DNA of 8,979 nt from Candidatus Falkowbacteria bacterium RIFCSPLOWO2_12_FULL_45_13. GTDB taxonomy: Bacteria > Patescibacteriota > Patescibacteriia > Patescibacteriales > GWC2-42-12. The DNA lies in assembly GCA_001778055.1 (NCBI GenBank), contig MFFY01000008.1, positions 5,747-14,725 of the forward strand, read 5' to 3'. A program made the position numbers and the translations under genes. Below, in pieces: positions 1 through 5,795 of this stretch; the first letter of the stretch is position 1, and each line of letters begins with the position of its first letter. The notes beneath the pieces are model-generated. The model was not told the DNA's origin, did no database searches, and saw only the letters and a program-made list of their open reading frames with translations.

Positions 1-2
1 AT

Positions 3-575
3 GATTTCGGCATCGGCCAGTTTAAGCCGATTAAATCGGCGCAGCCGCGCCGCCAGGCAACTGGCTTCACGCTAATCGAGTTATTGGCCAGTATCACCGT
101 TATCGCGTTAATTAGCGGTGTTTTTATGGTTAATTATCATAATACCAGCAAACGTTCAGAGCTTAAGGTCTCGGCGCAAAAGCTAGCCTCGAATATCAGA
201 TTGGCGCAGAACTATAGCTTAGGATCAAAAACTTATAATGGTACGGCGACTCCGGCTGGCGGCTGGGGCGTGCGCGTGGCTTTATCCAGCCCGTCTAACT
301 ATATAATTTTTGCCGATCTAGACAGCGATCAATCATATGACGCCGGCGAGGCCATGGAAACTAAAACCTTACCGGCCGGCGTAACCATTAATTCTTTGGC
401 TCCAGCCAACGCGGTGGATATTATTTTTTTTCCGCCAAATCCGGATATTTATATCAACGGCGATGATGTTTTTTCCAATCCGGCCAACACTGCTGTTATC
501 GTCATCAAAGAAAATATTAATAATTCAACGGCCACGGTGACAGTAAATTATTTCGGTTTGATTGACGCGCAATAG
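3..575 (+). CDS. GspH/FimT-like minor prepilin, 5' partial
   Basis: The frame is open from the first bases of the window to a TAG at 573-575, giving 190 visible residues with no good start codon, so the start probably lies just upstream. A class III prepilin signal is clear: a basic stretch (QPRRQAT), then GFTLIELL at 63-86, with predicted cleavage after Gly21 of the visible part, Phe at +1 and Glu at +5. A hydrophobic helix (ASITVIALISGVFMV) follows. The rest, with an amphipathic helix containing NIRLAQNYSLG and then a beta-rich domain, fits the GspH/FimT pseudopilin family. It would be inserted in the inner membrane, cleaved by a PilD-type peptidase and act at the tip of a type IV pilus or pseudopilus. 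It is the first of four consecutive minor prepilin genes. A call starting at the TTG at 84 would remove half of the signal and is wrong. The subfamily is inferred from gene order and general shape. Confidence 0.85.
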   Translation, partial: DFGIGQFKPIKSAQPRRQATGFTLIELLASITVIALISGVFMVNYHNTSKRSELKVSAQKLASNIRLAQNYSLGSKTYNGTATPAGGWGVRVALSSPSNYIIFADLDSDQSYDAGEAMETKTLPAGVTINSLAPANAVDIIFFPPNPDIYINGDDVFSNPANTAVIVIKENINNSTATVTVNYFGLIDAQ

Positions 576-647
576 AAAAATGAAAAAATCAAAATGGAAA
601 ATGACAATGTAAAGTGTAAAATGTCTATTAACGACAATCTTAAATAA
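576..647 (+). other. AT-rich spacer with repeated AAAATG words
   Basis: This 72-nt gap between the first and second prepilin genes is very AT-rich and is built in its first two thirds from ATG-containing words such as AAAATG, ATCAAAATG and GACAATG. It holds a ten-codon reading frame from 580 that I do not regard as a gene. No Shine-Dalgarno sequence is visible before the ATG at 648. Its sequence is unrelated to the long hairpins in the next two gaps. Confidence 0.5.
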
Positions 648-1163
648 ATGAAATTAAAAATTTCCAACAATTCTGGCATCAGCATTTTAGAAGTGGTGGT
701 GGCGATTTTAATAATCACTATCGGCTTGGTTGGTGTTTTGTCTTTGGTGATTCAAAACATCAGAGTTCAATATATTGATAAAAATGTTTTGATCGCCTCA
801 GGCCTGGCTCAAGAAGGCCTGGAACTGGTGAGAAACGTCAGGGATGCCAACTGGTTAATTCCAAGCAATGTTTGGAACCAAGATATCGTTGGCGACGGCA
901 CTTATGCCATTGATTACAGCGGCCGCAATAGCCTTAACCAGGCGGTAAATTCCTTAGGCCAGGCCGGTACTAGATTATATATAAATAATGCCAGCGGCTT
1001 ATATACTCATACGGCGGCTGGCGCGACGGCCACTAATTTTTATCGCCTAATTACCGCGGTCAATAACTCCAATTATGTTGATGTCAAATGCGCCGTTCGC
1101 TGGAGTGATGGCAGCCAAAACTATAATTACACGGCGGAAACATATTTATATAATTGGCGATAA
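648..1163 (+). CDS. PilV-like minor prepilin
   Basis: The protein has 171 residues. It begins with a short leader (MKLKISNNSG) and a class III cleavage site before ISILEVVVAI, with Glu at +5, followed by a hydrophobic helix reaching about residue 36. The next segment, with LAQEGLELVRNVRDANW, resembles the start of the C-terminal part of PilV-type prepilins. The remainder is rich in Asn, Tyr, Gly and Thr, as expected for an exported beta-rich domain. Family knowledge places such proteins in the minor pilin complex that primes pilus assembly and can become part of the tip. It lies 72 nt after the GspH-like gene and 138 nt before the PilW-like gene, all in the same direction, so co-transcription is likely. 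The start has no Shine-Dalgarno sequence. The prepilin identity is firm; the PilV label is weaker. Confidence 0.85.
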   Translation: MKLKISNNSGISILEVVVAILIITIGLVGVLSLVIQNIRVQYIDKNVLIASGLAQEGLELVRNVRDANWLIPSNVWNQDIVGDGTYAIDYSGRNSLNQAVNSLGQAGTRLYINNASGLYTHTAAGATATNFYRLITAVNNSNYVDVKCAVRWSDGSQNYNYTAETYLYNWR

Positions 1164-1167
1164 TATA

Positions 1168-1288
1168 CAAATCAACAATTCACGAATCAACGAATTGGCT
1201 CACGAATAACACCAATAATAAATAAAGCGTTTATTTTGCATTCGTGATATTCGTGAAAAGATTTGTTGATTCGTGAATTGTTGATTTG
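1168..1288. repeat. Long-hairpin repeat, copy 1
   Basis: This is a 121-nt imperfect palindrome filling the gap between the PilV-like and PilW-like genes. The outer arms 1168-1191 and 1265-1288 are perfectly complementary over 24 nt. Inside, CACGAATA at 1201-1208 can pair with TATTCGTG at 1248-1255, and AAATAAA at 1220-1226 pairs with TTTATTT at 1230-1236 around a GCG loop. The whole region could fold into one long interrupted hairpin in RNA, or a cruciform in DNA. A second copy lies at 1926-2048. No run of T follows the stem and the neighbours look co-transcribed, so it does not resemble an intrinsic terminator. Confidence 0.9.
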
Positions 1289-1301
1289 TGAATAATATAT
1301 T

Positions 1302-1922
1302 ATGCGTTTATTAAAAAAAATAAAAAATGAAAAGGGCGTGAGTTTATTGGAACTCTTGGTGGCAGTAACGTTATTTTCTGTTGTCATCATCTCTTCAACT
1401 CAAATATTTAAAATGGTGGTAGACGGCCAGCGCAATGCTATCGGCGCGCAAAATGTGCAAGAAAACATCAGATATGCCATGGAACGGATGAGCAAGGAAA
1501 TCAGAATGGCGCAAATAGCTTACCGCGGCACGCAACCGGCCGATCGCGATTGCAAACAATTATTTACCAGTCCGGATACGGCGACAAATAAAGTATACAA
1601 TTTGAAAAGTGCAAATGCCGTCGACGACACTCTATATTTTAAGAACAAAGACAACGTTTGCGTCGCTTATTTTTTGGAAAATAACCGCCTAAAAGTAAAA
1701 ATAATTAAAGCCGCGGGCGGCATTCTGATTGAAGATTTTATCATGCCCAGCAATACCATAACTAGTAATTTAAAATTTTACGTCGCCGATGATTTAATCG
1801 GCGCTTATCATAGTGTCCAGCCATATGTTACTATGACTATGGACGTAAAGGCGGTTGGCTTAGCTATGCATGAGCAGAAGATGAAAATTCAATTCACTGT
1901 TTCATCAAGATATTATGAGTAA
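1302..1922 (+). CDS. PilW/GspJ-like minor prepilin
   Basis: The protein has 206 residues. The leader MRLLKKIKNEKG is strongly basic and is followed by VSLLELLVAVTLFSVVIISS, a canonical prepilin helix with Glu at +5 after cleavage at Gly12. The next part (QNVQENIRYAMERMSKEIRMAQ) is the amphipathic extension typical of PilW/GspJ prepilins, followed by a soluble domain of about 140 residues. Two cysteines (in DRDCKQ and NVCVAY) could form a disulfide outside the membrane. It would be an inner-membrane minor pilin processed by a prepilin peptidase and acting with its neighbours in pilus or pseudopilus initiation. It sits between the two long-hairpin repeats. The ATG at 1302 is preceded by TAATATATT with no Shine-Dalgarno sequence. 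The PilW versus GspJ choice is uncertain; the prepilin call is firm. Confidence 0.87.
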   Translation: MRLLKKIKNEKGVSLLELLVAVTLFSVVIISSTQIFKMVVDGQRNAIGAQNVQENIRYAMERMSKEIRMAQIAYRGTQPADRDCKQLFTSPDTATNKVYNLKSANAVDDTLYFKNKDNVCVAYFLENNRLKVKIIKAAGGILIEDFIMPSNTITSNLKFYVADDLIGAYHSVQPYVTMTMDVKAVGLAMHEQKMKIQFTVSSRYYE

Positions 1923-1925
1923 TCT

Positions 1926-2048
1926 ACGAATCAACCACTCACGAATCAACGAATTGGCTCACGGATAACACCAATAATAAATAAAGCGTTTATTTTGCAT
2001 TCGTGATATTCGTGAAAAGATTTGTTGATTCGTGAGTGGTTGATTCGT
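1926..2048. repeat. Long-hairpin repeat, copy 2
   Basis: This is a second copy of the element at 1168-1288, starting 758 nt further on, in the gap between the PilW-like and PilX-like genes. The arms 1926-1950 and 2024-2048 are perfectly complementary over 25 nt. The 73-nt interior (1951-2023) differs from copy 1 at one position only: CACGAATA has become CACGGATA, which can still pair through a G-U wobble. The arms differ from copy 1 at three positions, and each change is matched in the opposite arm. The right arm ends 10 nt before the ATG of the next gene. Confidence 0.92.
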
Positions 2049-2058
2049 GAATTATAAT

Positions 2059-2442
2059 ATGAGTTTAATAAATAAAACAAGAAATGAAAAGGGCGTAGTT
2101 TTGCTATTGACCTTGCTTATTTTAAGCAGTATTTTAGTGGTAACCTTGGGCGCGTCCGATTTGGTCATGGCCGGCATAAAAACGAACCGTTTAACCGGTT
2201 ATTCCAATATCGCTTTTTTTGCCTCCGAAGCCGGGCTGGAGCGGGCTTTATGGGAGGCCAGGCAAAATAATTACGCTTTACCTGACACAGACACCAGTAA
2301 TGTATTTAGCTTAGGCGATTTGGGCAACGGCAGCTCTTATGCGGTTGATTACTCGAGCTCCACGCCTGACGTTACTTTTAAATCAATCGGCAATTACCGC
2401 GCGGTCAAAAGATCTGTGGAAAGTATATATGAGACGGACTAA
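2059..2442 (+). CDS. PilX-like pilus assembly protein
   Basis: The protein has 127 residues from the ATG at 2059. A GTG at 2047 would add four residues but lies in the right arm of the hairpin repeat, so I prefer 2059. The leader MSLINKTRNEKG is followed by VVLLLTLLILSSILVVTLGA, a single hydrophobic helix, and then FFASEAGLERALWEARQ, the AxEAGL-type motif typical of the PilX N-terminal family. As is common in that family, the +5 Glu of ordinary prepilins is replaced by Leu. The C-terminal domain is short. It probably joins the minor pilin complex with the three preceding products. The DNA around its leader (AATGAAAAGGGCGT) is shared with the PilW-like gene, so both begin with an NEKGV sequence. 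It is the last gene of the pilin cluster; a repeat cluster and ligA follow. Confidence 0.82.
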   Translation: MSLINKTRNEKGVVLLLTLLILSSILVVTLGASDLVMAGIKTNRLTGYSNIAFFASEAGLERALWEARQNNYALPDTDTSNVFSLGDLGNGSSYAVDYSSSTPDVTFKSIGNYRAVKRSVESIYETD

Positions 2443-2448
2443 TTTTTT

Positions 2449-2514
2449 GTCATTGCGAGCGACTGAAAGGAAGCGCTGGTCCCTCGCTATCGCTTGGGAT
2501 AAACTTCGCAATCT
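2449..2514. repeat. GTCATTGCGAG...GCAATCTC palindromic repeat
   Basis: The stretch starts with GTCATTGCGAGCGAC seven nt after the PilX-like stop codon and ends with TTCGCAATCTC. ATTGC near the start can pair with GCAAT near the end. The same end sequences occur at 7951-8000 and, inverted, at 8059-8101, with different centres, so this is a dispersed repeat family. This copy has the longest centre of the three. Confidence 0.8.
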
Positions 2515-2521
2515 CCCCCCT

Positions 2522-2560
2522 TGTCATCCTCGGGCGAGCGTTAGCGAGACCCGGGGATCC
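2522..2560. repeat. TGTCATCCTCGGG...CCCGGGGATCC palindromic repeat
   Basis: CCTCGGG at 2528-2534 pairs with CCCGGGG at 2551-2557 with one G-U pair, around a loop containing the direct repeat GCGAG. It begins with TGTCAT, and the next repeat at 2597-2624 ends with ATGACA, so the two together also form a larger inverted pair. Confidence 0.7.
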
Positions 2561-2596
2561 GTGAGTTATCAGAATAAACGTTTTTACTGCTCACTC

Positions 2597-2624
2597 CTGG
2601 ATTCCCGCCTGCGCGGGAATGACA
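2597..2624. repeat. GGATTCCCGC...GCGGGAATGACA palindromic repeat
   Basis: ATTCCCGC at 2601-2608 pairs perfectly with GCGGGAAT at 2613-2620 around the loop CTGC. The stem end supplies an in-frame ATG (2619) upstream of ligA, which could mislead start prediction for that gene. Confidence 0.8.
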
Positions 2625-2657
2625 AGAGGGGCGATGACAGAAGAAATTTACATTTTT

Positions 2658-4889
2658 ATGGATAAAACGCAAGTCAAAAAAAGAATAGAAAAATTAAAAC
2701 AAGAGATTGAAAAATATCGCTACGCTTATCATGTTTTGGATAAATCTTTGATATCCGACGCGGCTCAAGACAGCCTGAAGAATGAATTGCAAAAATTAGA
2801 GAACGAACATTCTGAATTTATTACGCCCGATTCACCCACCCAGCGGATGGCCGGCCAGCCGCTGGATAAATTTAATAAAGTCAGGCACTCCACGCCCATG
2901 ACCTCCCTGTTTGATGCTTTCTCCAGAGAGGATATGCATGATTGGGAGAAGAGAATGAAAAAAATCATAAACCCCACCACCTCACCCGAACCCTCTCTTT
3001 CTAAAGGAGAGGGAGGAATTCGGGAACGGAGAGGGAGTTCGCCTCCTTACGAAGGAGGAGTTAGGGGGGGTTATTACGCCGAACTGAAGCTGGACGGTTT
3101 GGCCGTGGCCCTGGTTTATGAAAAAGGCAGATTTATTACTGGCGCGACTCGCGGCGACGGCCGGGTCGGCGAAGACGTAACCCAAAATTTAAAAACTATT
3201 GAAGCCATTCCTTTGGTCTTACGCCGGCCGGAAAACAGAGAATTAAAAAATATCGGCTTAAGCGGTCCGGCCATAAAAATATTTTATCAGGCCTTGGCGG
3301 CTGGCCGGCTGGAAGCGCGCGGCGAGGCCATCATGACTAACAAAGTTTTTAAGGAATTAAATTTGGAAAACAAAAAAGCCGGCAAGCCCTTATTAGCCAA
3401 TCCGCGAAACGCCGCCGCCGGCTCTATCAGGCAGCTGGATTCAAAGCTGACCGCCTCCAGGCGCCTGGATTGTTATATTTATTCTCTGTTGCCCCCGCTG
3501 ATTTGGTCGGCCGGCGGAGCAGGCGAAGAGGGATTTTTCAATAGCCATGAGCAGGAGCATAAATTAGCCGAATTGTTGGGCTTTAAAGTGTTAAAGCAGA
3601 ATAAATTATGCCTAAATTTAGATGAAGCCATTAAATATCACGATTATTGGGAAAAGCGTCGCGATCAAGTGCCGTTTGACTGCGATGGCGTGGTCATTGT
3701 GGTTAATGATTTGAAGTTGTGGCCGAAATTAGGCTTTGTCGGCAAGGGGCCAAGATTCATGATGGCCTATAAATTCGCGGCCGAAGAAGCGACGACTAAA
3801 ATTAAAGATGTTATCTGGCAGGTCGGGCGAACCGGGGTTTTGACGCCCACGGCGGAGCTGACCCCGGTGTCAATTTACGGCGTGACCGTCAGCCGGGCGA
3901 CCTTGCATAATTTGGACGAAATTAACCGTTTGGGCATAAAAATCGGTGATACCGTTATCATAGAGCGGGCCGGAGACGTTATCCCTAAAGTGGTTAAGGT
4001 TTTGCCTAATCTGCGCGTCGGCGCGGAGAAAGCCATTAAGGCTCCGTTGGAGTGTCCGATGTGCGGCGGCTGGGTGGAACGGGTAAAAAACGAAGTGGCT
4101 TATCGCTGCGTCAATAAAAATTGCTACGCGGTAAATTTAAGGCGCTTGAGGCACTGGGCGGGGAAAAACACCATAGATATCGAAGGCTTGGGACCGAAAA
4201 TTATTGAGCAATTGGTCAAGCAGGGATTGGTGCGCGATCCGAGCGATTTTTATAAACTGACTGCGGGCGATTTAATCCCCCTGGAAAGGTTCGCGGAAAA
4301 GAGCGCGGATAATTTGATAAAAGCCATTAGCGCCAGGAAAGAAGTTGATTTGGTCAGATTGTTATATGCGCTGGGCATAAGGCACGTGGGGGAAGAAACA
4401 GCACAGTTTCTGGCGAAGCAATTTTCAATTTTCAATTTTTCCGCCCAAGGCGGATCCGCCTGCGGCGGACAATTTTCAATTAAGGATTTAATAAAATATT
4501 TTGTAGAGATGTCCTCAGAAAAACTGCAGAAATTGCCGGACGTGGGGCCGGTGGTGGCTAAAAGTATTTACGATTGGTTTCATGACAAGCATAATCTGGA
4601 GTTGCTCCGGAAATTGGCGGCTAATGGTTTGACCATTAAGTCCCCAGCCGGTCAGGCAGAAGAAAAATTGGCGGGAAAAGTTTTTGTTTTGACCGGCGGC
4701 CTGGACAAATTGACAAGAGACCAGGCCAAAGCTAAGATAAGGGAATTGGGCGGAGAGGTGTCTTCGTCCGTGAGTAAAAATACGGATTATGTGGTGGCCG
4801 GAGCGGAACCGGGCGGCAAACTGGAAAAAGCGAAAAAATTAGGGGTGAAAGTGATAGACGAAGAGGAGTTTTTAAAGTTATTAGGATAA
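2658..4889 (+). CDS. ligA: NAD-dependent DNA ligase LigA
   Basis: The product seals nicks in DNA using NAD+ and acts in replication and repair. I chose the ATG at 2658 (743 residues) because the family begins close to the RIEKLKQEIEKYRYAYHVLD segment; ATGs at 2634 and 2619 are in frame but fall in or beside repeat DNA. Visible parts are domain Ia (about 1-70), the adenylation site KLDG with Lys144 as nucleophile, NPRNAAAGSIRQ, the motif AYKFAA with Lys372, the OB fold, a four-cysteine zinc site (Cys466, 469, 484, 489), helix-hairpin-helix repeats (IEGLGPK, ALGIRHVGEETA, LPDVGPVVAKSI) and a C-terminal BRCT domain from about 668. It is longer than the usual ~670 residues, partly because repeat DNA is read in frame at about residues 105-138 and 588-608. 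Oddities: motif IV reads DGVVIVV, with Val348 where E. coli has Lys290, and Gln37 replaces the Tyr equivalent to E. coli Tyr35. Confidence 0.95.
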   Translation: MDKTQVKKRIEKLKQEIEKYRYAYHVLDKSLISDAAQDSLKNELQKLENEHSEFITPDSPTQRMAGQPLDKFNKVRHSTPMTSLFDAFSREDMHDWEKRMKKIINPTTSPEPSLSKGEGGIRERRGSSPPYEGGVRGGYYAELKLDGLAVALVYEKGRFITGATRGDGRVGEDVTQNLKTIEAIPLVLRRPENRELKNIGLSGPAIKIFYQALAAGRLEARGEAIMTNKVFKELNLENKKAGKPLLANPRNAAAGSIRQLDSKLTASRRLDCYIYSLLPPLIWSAGGAGEEGFFNSHEQEHKLAELLGFKVLKQNKLCLNLDEAIKYHDYWEKRRDQVPFDCDGVVIVVNDLKLWPKLGFVGKGPRFMMAYKFAAEEATTKIKDVIWQVGRTGVLTPTAELTPVSIYGVTVSRATLHNLDEINRLGIKIGDTVIIERAGDVIPKVVKVLPNLRVGAEKAIKAPLECPMCGGWVERVKNEVAYRCVNKNCYAVNLRRLRHWAGKNTIDIEGLGPKIIEQLVKQGLVRDPSDFYKLTAGDLIPLERFAEKSADNLIKAISARKEVDLVRLLYALGIRHVGEETAQFLAKQFSIFNFSAQGGSACGGQFSIKDLIKYFVEMSSEKLQKLPDVGPVVAKSIYDWFHDKHNLELLRKLAANGLTIKSPAGQAEEKLAGKVFVLTGGLDKLTRDQAKAKIRELGGEVSSSVSKNTDYVVAGAEPGGKLEKAKKLGVKVIDEEEFLKLLG
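2971..3070. repeat. Palindromic repeat block read in frame inside ligA
   Basis: About 100 nt between the helix with DWEKRMKK and the catalytic YYAELKLDG segment consist of two palindromes. In the first, CCCTCTC at 2991-2997 pairs with GAGAGGG at 3007-3013, extended by CCCGAA (2985-2990) with TTCGGG (3019-3024). In the second, CCTCCTT at 3042-3048 pairs with AAGGAGG at 3052-3058. The block encodes Pro-, Ser-, Gly- and Arg-rich sequence with no counterpart in ordinary LigA proteins. In E. coli LigA the catalytic Lys is residue 115; here it is 144, close to the ~30 extra residues. Confidence 0.8.
4419..4481. repeat. Nested repeat in ligA HhH region
   Basis: A 12-nt direct repeat, CAATTTTCAATT, lies at 4419-4430 and again at 4470-4481. 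Between the copies is more TTTTCAA sequence and then a GC-rich palindrome (4440-4469) with TCCGCC and GGCGGA at its ends and the perfect 12-nt palindrome GGCGGATCCGCC at 4449-4460. The product therefore reads QFSI at residues 588-591 and again at 605-608, with AQGGSACGG between. Ordinary LigA has no matching segment between the AKxF helix and the following PDVG hairpin. Confidence 0.82.
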
Positions 4890-4950
4890 TGCGAATTGCG
4901 AATTAGCATGCGAACATACGAATATGCGAATAAGTAAATCGTGAATTAAC
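4889..4950. repeat. CGAAT-rich repeat, left of GxxExxY gene
   Basis: The gap after ligA holds three direct copies of ATGCGAA (4889-4895, 4908-4914, 4924-4930), the word AATTAGCAT (4901-4909), TACGAATATGC (4917-4927) and TCGTGAATTA. AATTAGCAT recurs in the same orientation on the other side of the GxxExxY gene, and TACGAATATGC recurs inverted there. The composition resembles the outer arms of the long hairpins at 1168 and 1926, but the sequence is not the same. Confidence 0.65.
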
Positions 4951-4959
4951 TAAAATATT

Positions 4960-5355
4960 ATGAAGGAGGAGAAGATAATTTATAAAGATCTATCTTATAA
5001 AACCGTTGGCCTATGTTTTGAGGCTCATGATAAATTAGGAAGGTTTTGCAAAGAAAAACAATATTGCGATTTGTTGGCAATTTTATTTGCCAGGGAGGGA
5101 ATAAGGTTTGAAAGAGAAAAGAATTTAAGCATATTATTAGGTGAAAATAAAATAGGCGGCAATAGGGTGGATTTTGTGATAGATGGCAAGATTTTATTAG
5201 ACGCCAAAGCAAAAAATTTTATAACAAGAGAAGATTATAGACAGATGAAAAGATATTTAAACGCAACCGGTTTTAAATTATGCTTGCTAATAAATTTTAG
5301 AGATGTATCATTACGGCCAAAAAGAATATTAAACGCGATGGGCAAAGAGATATAA
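4960..5355 (+). CDS. GxxExxY family protein
   Basis: The protein has 131 residues. The family signature is recognisable as LGRFCKEKQY: Glu32 and Tyr35 keep the ExxY spacing, while Gly27 is two residues further away than in the strict GxxExxY motif. The second half, NRVDFVIDGKILLDAKAK, resembles the core of PD-(D/E)XK nuclease-like folds, with Asp71 and Asp81-x-Lys83, followed by a Tyr- and Lys-rich helix (REDYRQMKRYL). No function is firmly established for the family; a nuclease-like role is inference from these residues only. The ATG at 4960 has the AT-rich leader TAAAATATT and no Shine-Dalgarno sequence; the AAGGAGGAG that follows is part of codons 2-4. The gene stands alone between ligA and gatC and is flanked by related repeat DNA, so it may have arrived as an independent cassette. 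Confidence 0.8.
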   Translation: MKEEKIIYKDLSYKTVGLCFEAHDKLGRFCKEKQYCDLLAILFAREGIRFEREKNLSILLGENKIGGNRVDFVIDGKILLDAKAKNFITREDYRQMKRYLNATGFKLCLLINFRDVSLRPKRILNAMGKEI

Positions 5356-5410
5356 AATAAAAATTAGCATATTCGTAGAATTCGCATAATTTGTAGATTC
5401 GTATTAATTT
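5356..5410. repeat. CGAAT-rich repeat, right of GxxExxY gene
   Basis: The gap between the GxxExxY gene and gatC contains AATTAGCAT (5362-5370, direct copy of 4901-4909), GCATATTCGTA (5367-5377, inverse of 4917-4927) and TTCGCAT (5381-5387, inverse of the three ATGCGAA copies on the left). It is rich in TTCG/CGAA words like its left partner. No Shine-Dalgarno sequence precedes the gatC start at 5411. Confidence 0.65.
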
Positions 5411-5704
5411 ATGCAATTATCCAAGCAAGAAATACAACATATCGCCAAACTGGCGCGCCTGGATTTAAGCGAGCCGGAACTGGAAAAATACGGCGGCCAG
5501 CTGTCCGCGGTTTTGGATTATATTGACCAACTAAAAGAAGTTGACGTCAAGGGTGTGGAGCCGACCGCGCAGGTGACTGGGCTGGAAAACGTTTTGCGCG
5601 AAGATGAAGTTAAAAATTGGGATAAAGAAGAAATTGAACTGGCCTTAAAAGATGCGCCGGCCAGGGGGGGCCGGTTTATTAAGGTAAAAAGAGTACTTGA
5701 ATAA
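5411..5704 (+). CDS. gatC: Asp/Glu-tRNA amidotransferase subunit C
   Basis: This 97-residue protein has the normal length and sequence pattern of GatC. QEIQHIAKLARLDLSEPELE is the N-terminal helical part, DYIDQLKEVDVKGVEPTAQVTG is the conserved linker that wraps around GatA, and the C-terminus carries the usual LREDEV and DAPARGGRFIKVKRVLE segments. GatC stabilises the cytoplasmic GatCAB complex, which converts Glu-tRNA(Gln) to Gln-tRNA(Gln), and often Asp-tRNA(Asn) to Asn-tRNA(Asn). The gatA subunit gene follows after two small genes; gatB is not in this window. The ATG at 5411 is the obvious start and lacks a Shine-Dalgarno sequence. Confidence 0.96.
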   Translation: MQLSKQEIQHIAKLARLDLSEPELEKYGGQLSAVLDYIDQLKEVDVKGVEPTAQVTGLENVLREDEVKNWDKEEIELALKDAPARGGRFIKVKRVLE

Positions 5705-5795
5705 AATAAAAAATAGGCTCTAGTTATCATAAATAGAACTTACTCGTTTGAAAAATCTCCGTCGGGTTAACCGCGTAAGTCCTAATAAAATTGGC

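Noticed and set aside
26..40. Small palindrome GCCGATT-A-AATCGGC at the start of the first gene
   Set aside because: Only 7-nt arms inside the coding region for the basic leader; no second copy seen, so it may be chance.
580..612. Ten-codon reading frame between the first two prepilin genes
   Set aside because: Very short, Lys/Met-rich and made of the repeated AAAATG words; no ribosome binding site.
1168..1288. Intrinsic terminator
   Set aside because: The stem is AT-rich and long, with no T run after it, and it lies within a co-directional pilin cluster.
1168..2048. CRISPR-like pair of repeats
   Set aside because: Only two copies, 758 nt apart with a whole gene between them, each a long hairpin of about 121 nt; no regular spacers and no cas genes.
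1160..2064. Possible target-site duplications of the long hairpins (ATAATATA at 1160-1167 and 1292-1299; TATGAGT at 1914-1920 and 2058-2064)
   Set aside because: They are short, AT-rich, of different length, overlap stop or start codons and do not abut the arms on both sides, so chance is likely.
2339..2665. Plus-strand reading frame of 108 codons over the PilX-like 3' end and the repeat cluster
   Set aside because: It overlaps a clear pilin gene in another frame, and its second half consists of palindromic repeat sequence; no family resemblance.
4963..4971. Shine-Dalgarno-like AAGGAGGAG near the GxxExxY start
   Set aside because: It is codons 2-4 of the gene itself, and no suitable start codon follows at the usual distance.
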